Assembly (NCBI GenBank): GCA_034620365.1
Contig: JAQGEQ010000003.1
Location: 1,054,001 to 1,118,000 of the forward strand
DNA: 64,000 nucleotides
Origin: Pegea sp. RAD2-039
Taxonomy: Eukaryota; Chordata; Thaliacea; Salpida; Salpidae
Reading direction: 5' to 3'
A program made the position numbers and the translations under genes. How positions within the stretch are numbered: position 1 is the first letter of the stretch; each line of letters starts with the position of its first letter. The notes under the pieces were generated by a model that searched no databases, was not told the DNA's origin, and saw nothing but the letters and a program-made list of their open reading frames with translations. This document shows positions 60,311-64,000 of the stretch, in pieces.

Positions 60311-61514
60311 ATGTTTATACCAACTTGTTTTATTTCTATAATAATGACAGACACAAATTATTTGTGAAATACTTGCATCAAAACACAATTGTATAATAAT
60401 TTTGTAACTATCTTATTATTGATCGAAGGTATTTAATACTCGTCTCCTTATAACTACGAATATTAGAATCTTCTTATGGCAGTGAATAGGTTCCTCAAAC
60501 AAAAACTAATTTGGTAGAATTGCTGTCTTTAATTAATCATTTACAGTCTTCTGATAAATATTTCAATATACAAACATTTTGTTGCAAAATTTTTTTTTAT
60601 ACTTTTTTCCTTTATTTAGATAAGCAGACATGGAAGAACTGTAATCTTAGAAATAAGTAGCTCTTCACATTTTGAAGTATCTTTTGGTATTGTTGCATTT
60701 TGTAAGGAGTCAAGATTGAATGTACTTATAGTTATAATTAGGATTGTAAAATTACCTAATATAATAGTATTTTAAAAAATAAACTTACTTTTACTTTTGT
60801 TTGGTGTTAAATATATATTTTTGGTTTATAATTTGAAAATGAACATTATAAATTAGCTTTCAAAGAAAGTTACATAACAGCTTTTAGAAAAACAATTTAG
60901 TTAAAAAATTGAGCTGTTAATTGTTGTGAGCTTTGTAAATTCGTCTCACCTTAAACACTAGAATCTTCTCAAAGATTTTTTCCCAAGAAAGTTTAACAAG
61001 AAATATTTTATTTTTGTAACATTAAAAAAAACTTTTACACTTTCTTAAGAAACTGCTTGTAGTAGCATTTCATAAGCTTGTTCCAAATTATAAATAAAAT
61101 TTGTTGAAATCATAGCGTAGAAATCATAAGTTTCTTTGACCTTTTCACTGTTGGCTGAGAAATACAACAGATCAATGTATTATCGATTAAGTTATTTAAT
61201 TTCTATATGAGACTTGAGCCAACTTTCTAGGTGCAACATATCTATGTTTTTAATTTCATCTTTTTAATTAAACTTAGCTAAAATCCATCAATATGCAAAC
61301 AAGGCTTTTAGTGTAGCCAAACTTTTACACTGCAAACAAAGAAATTTCGATTATAAGTTTAAATAAACACACTTTATATGTTTTGTTTGTTTTTCTGTAA
61401 ATTAATAACTAATTTTTTTAATAATAAAGATCATCACGAATGATTTTTTGATACCGTAAAAGTCATAATAGTCAAAACGCTTGCTTATTTACTTCTTTCT
61501 AGAAAAACTATTTA
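60311..61514. other. AT-rich region upstream of the CRAL-TRIO gene
   Basis: No gene seen. It ends in a pyrimidine-rich tract and AG (61501-61502), 12 bases before the start codon at 61515, like a 3' splice site. A 5'-UTR intron may therefore fill part of this region. Confidence 0.5.
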
Positions 61515-62351
61515 ATGGAAGGAAGGTATTCATGTAACTTAAGCAAATCTGCTTTACTCAAAGCTCATGAAGAGTTAAATGAGCCGATAGAGAATGTTGA
61601 GCGGTTAGAAGCTATTGATAAATTTCGGAACTATTTTTTTGAAAAATACCCTGAAACGAAACTTTCTCATCGTCAACAACAAGATGATTTTTTACTTCGA
61701 TTTCTAAGAGTAAAAAAATTTGATAACGAGCGTGCTGCTTTAAATTTACTAAACTACGTAAATAGGAAAGCTATTATTCCAGAAATCTTTGAAAGAATTG
61801 ATAATCCAGAACAACTTTCTGAAATTTTCGACTCTAAATTTATTACAGTTTTACCAGGACATGCTAAAAATGGATCAGCTGTTTTGTTGCTTAGACCTGC
61901 ATTTGGATGCGATAAACCAAATATTTATGACATTTTTGCTGGAGTTTTTATGAGTATGGAAAAACTTATTGAAAAAGAAGAAAATCAAATTCATGGAATA
62001 ACATTAATAGAAGATCTCAGTTATGCCAATATGCATTTAGTGAATCAAATGGGTCCTTTGATTGCAAAGAGAATGACTTCAATCATTCAAGATACTTTGC
62101 CGCTAAGACTAAAAAATGTTTGTTTTTTAAATGAATGGCAAATTTTTGACTTAATCTTTGCGATTATAAAACCGTTTTTAAACGAAAAAATACGAAAACG
62201 GATTGTTATGATCGGAAATGATTTTGAAAAGTTACATGTTGTTGTCGACCCAGTTTACCTACCTTCAGCATATGGTGGTAAAGTTGAAGAAAATGAATTA
62301 AACCACGCTAGTTGGAAATCTGCTGTACTTGGCATAGCTACTGCTTTGTAG
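61515..62351 (+). CDS. CRAL-TRIO protein, alpha-tocopherol-transfer-like
   Basis: Cytosolic lipid-carrying protein of the SEC14/CRAL-TRIO family, closest by eye to TTPA/CRALBP-type proteins, which shuttle hydrophobic ligands such as vitamin E or retinoids. The frame is a single exon of 278 residues, about the family length. The N-terminal CRAL-TRIO-N helices contain DDFLLRFLRVKKFDNERA (about residues 57-74). The lipid-binding domain follows, with PGHAKNGSAVLLLRP near 115-130, the core strand GITLIEDLSYANMHLV, the helix QDTLPLRLKNVCFLNEWQIFD, and KPFLNEKIRKRIVMIGNDFEKL. It closes with LPSAYGGKVEEN, the usual LP-x-E-YGG lid motif with Ser-Ala in place of the usual acidic residue. No signal peptide. 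The ligand cannot be deduced from sequence. Confidence 0.88.
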   Translation: MEGRYSCNLSKSALLKAHEELNEPIENVERLEAIDKFRNYFFEKYPETKLSHRQQQDDFLLRFLRVKKFDNERAALNLLNYVNRKAIIPEIFERIDNPEQLSEIFDSKFITVLPGHAKNGSAVLLLRPAFGCDKPNIYDIFAGVFMSMEKLIEKEENQIHGITLIEDLSYANMHLVNQMGPLIAKRMTSIIQDTLPLRLKNVCFLNEWQIFDLIFAIIKPFLNEKIRKRIVMIGNDFEKLHVVVDPVYLPSAYGGKVEENELNHASWKSAVLGIATAL

Positions 62352-62938
62352 AAACTAATCTCTTTATTTAATTTATACATTTAAAATTATGTATTTTTGC
62401 AATTATTTTTTTAATTAATATTAAAAATTAATTAATTTAACCATATTAAATTTTAAGATTAATATTGATTTTCTGTATATATCTTAGTTAGTTTATTAAA
62501 TAATATCACTTCATTTACATTCCGTGTTTTATTTGAATTTGTTTGTTTCTAAAAAAGGATTTTAATTGTTTAATCTTTAATTATTATTGTTTTTGGTATA
62601 CTGCATAACTAATTATTCTTTTATTTATTAATTTTTAATATTGTAGCACTTTTGTAAATAAATAAAATATAATTAATATGATTGACCAACTTTCTATAGT
62701 TTTAATATTCTAAATTATTTTTTGTTATTTGTTTTGCATAATAATTCCAGTATATTTTTATTTAGTAGTTTTTATTTATATATAAAGTATAAAAAGATGT
62801 TTATTAACTTTAGAACATATTGCTGATAAGTATGACTTAAAATATTTAATTAATTTAATTAGAATGATGGAAATTTTTGAGTATAACTATAAATTTGCTT
62901 GAACAGATTAATCATTTGTACATAAAAGCATAAATAAA
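62352..62938. other. AT-rich spacer between CRAL-TRIO gene and GNPTG
   Basis: This contains the 3' flank of the upstream gene and the GNPTG 5' flank. A TATAA word near 62883 and an acceptor-like AACAG (62902-62906), 32 bases before the next start codon, are the only visible signals. Confidence 0.4.
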
Positions 62939-63736
62939 ATGAATTGCTTATCTTTGTATTTATTTTGTCTGGTTTTATTAGTACCACAAATATTAAGTTC
63001 AGAATTTAAAGCAATGAAAATCATTGATGGAGCATCAAACCAAGCTTGGAACTCAGCAATTTTAAAATCAAAAGTTTCTCCTTCAACATTTTCTGGTCCA
63101 TTATTCATGTATCAATTTAAAGATAAATGTTTTAATTTAGAAAAAGATCAATATGTCTATAAAGTTTGTATGTTCAATAATATTACTCAAACTGAGACTG
63201 ATAAAAAGTGTTTATCTTTTAGTGGAATATTGGGCATTTGGAAAGAATGGGAAATTATTAATGATACATTCACCTCCTTAGTTTTTAGTGATGGTGATAA
63301 ATGTGGTGAGGTACATAGAGAAGCAAAAGTTAAATTAGAATGTGGCCCTGAAAACAAAATAGCATCTGTTGAAGAATCAAAATGGTGTTTTTATGAATTA
63401 GTTTTTCAATCACCTATGTTTTGTTCACAGTTTGCGTTAGCAGTTTATAATGCATTTAATGAAACTTATCAAACAAAATGGTTCGATCTGAAACAAAACT
63501 TTGTTGATGGGTTTTTAACTCAAAAAGGATATGATTATCATCTTAATAATCTTTATTTAGATGCAGGATTTATTACTGCTCAGAATATTACTAATCAAAA
63601 AACAGTAGCCAAATCAATTTTGTCGTCATTGGCCTATAATTCTGACATTAAATTTGATTCTTTGGAAACGTGTACAGAAGAATATTCAAAACTACAAGAA
63701 CACATAAAAGACGAATTGCAGAAAAATACTAAATGA
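62939..63736 (+). CDS. GNPTG: GlcNAc-1-phosphotransferase gamma subunit
   Basis: Golgi luminal gamma subunit of the alpha2-beta2-gamma2 complex that builds the mannose-6-phosphate tag on lysosomal enzymes; gamma aids substrate recognition. The frame is a single exon of 265 residues. A signal peptide spans about 1-20 (LYLFCLVLLVPQILSS). The MRH domain follows, with KDKCFNLEKDQYVYKVCMFNNITQ, the GILGIWKEWEIIND signature, and paired cysteines through WCFYELVFQSPMFC (to about residue 160). The C-terminal part has WFDLKQNFVDGFLT and FDSLETCTEEYSKLQEHIKDEL, matching the GNPTG DMAP-binding/oligomerisation region. N-glycosylation sequons occur at NNIT and NDTF, among others. It is shorter at the C-terminus than the human protein (305 residues). 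The absence of introns is unusual for this gene. Confidence 0.93.
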   Translation: MNCLSLYLFCLVLLVPQILSSEFKAMKIIDGASNQAWNSAILKSKVSPSTFSGPLFMYQFKDKCFNLEKDQYVYKVCMFNNITQTETDKKCLSFSGILGIWKEWEIINDTFTSLVFSDGDKCGEVHREAKVKLECGPENKIASVEESKWCFYELVFQSPMFCSQFALAVYNAFNETYQTKWFDLKQNFVDGFLTQKGYDYHLNNLYLDAGFITAQNITNQKTVAKSILSSLAYNSDIKFDSLETCTEEYSKLQEHIKDELQKNTK

Positions 63737-64000
63737 GTTGTTTTTAAAGAAACTTAATTGAAAGTATTAATGGTTTGTTTATATCAGAACCTGTGATTAT
63801 TAATAACTCAAAATGGAATGTTACTAAAATGAAACCAGTTGAAATGAATAAACATGTGAAATATCTTTATGATATACTCTGTAATATTGACTATTTTTTT
63901 AAATTATTTAAATTTTTGTACATTTATTATGTTAAGTAATTCAGTTATAAAATTTGATGGCTTGTATTTATTGATTATGATTTTAATATTGTAAGTTGTT
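63737..64000. terminator. 3' flank of GNPTG with poly(A) signal
   Basis: A canonical AATAAA lies at 63847-63852, about 110 bases after the GNPTG stop codon, in AT-rich DNA. Nothing else is seen to the window end. Confidence 0.5.

Noticed and set aside
1..64000. CRISPR arrays or bacterial operons
   Set aside because: Genes are spliced animal genes, and the only regular short repeat (30230-30663) is a gapless tandem minisatellite without spacers.

Overview
This is animal nuclear DNA, not prokaryotic. It is very AT-rich, its genes are split by GT-AG introns, and the recognisable proteins include synaptotagmin, CPT1, COMMD7 and GNPTG. Several introns are only 45-54 bases long while others exceed 500. 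The synaptotagmin C2 domains look like those of a bilaterian invertebrate; I cannot place the species further. Most of the space is AT-rich sequence with no gene I can support.

Layout. Positions 1-5330 hold no convincing gene. Positions 5335-24478 are a young, rearranged array of three apparently complete peroxisomal sarcosine/pipecolate oxidase (PIPOX-type) genes. Copy A (minus) is head to head with copy B (plus), and copy C (plus) lies in a direct tandem duplication of about 7.7 kb. The duplication also copied a dead non-LTR retrotransposon and only the last exon of a neighbouring minus-strand gene of unknown function (23755-25924, 5' end not found). The spacers upstream of B and C are inverted-repeat structures whose central segment lies in opposite orientation in the two places. 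Positions 29310-34157 (minus) are a complete carnitine O-palmitoyltransferase 1 gene. It carries two homologous alternative versions of the exon encoding the STSQTP...GGGFGP part of the catalytic domain, and a 31-base minisatellite with a 93-base higher-order period in the intron before them. Positions 39907-46939 (minus) are a complete synaptotagmin-1-type gene in nine coding exons. Positions 51746-53650 (plus) are COMMD7. The right end has three genes whose reading frames have no intron: a secreted phospholipase A2 with a cysteine-rich, galaxin-like tail (57231-58124), a CRAL-TRIO alpha-tocopherol-transfer-like protein (61515-62351) and GNPTG (62939-63736). A diverged direct repeat flanks a broken reading frame at 59290-60310.

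How the genes relate. They are not an operon and do not form one pathway. Two are lipid or amine oxidation enzymes (CPT1 at the outer mitochondrial membrane, PIPOX in peroxisomes). Three concern membranes and trafficking (synaptotagmin in vesicle fusion, COMMD7 in endosomal sorting, GNPTG in lysosomal enzyme tagging). Several start codons have a splice-acceptor-like AG just upstream, which would fit 5'-UTR introns or spliced-leader trans-splicing. Exon limits come from reading splice sites, phase and family alignment by eye; none has transcript support here.
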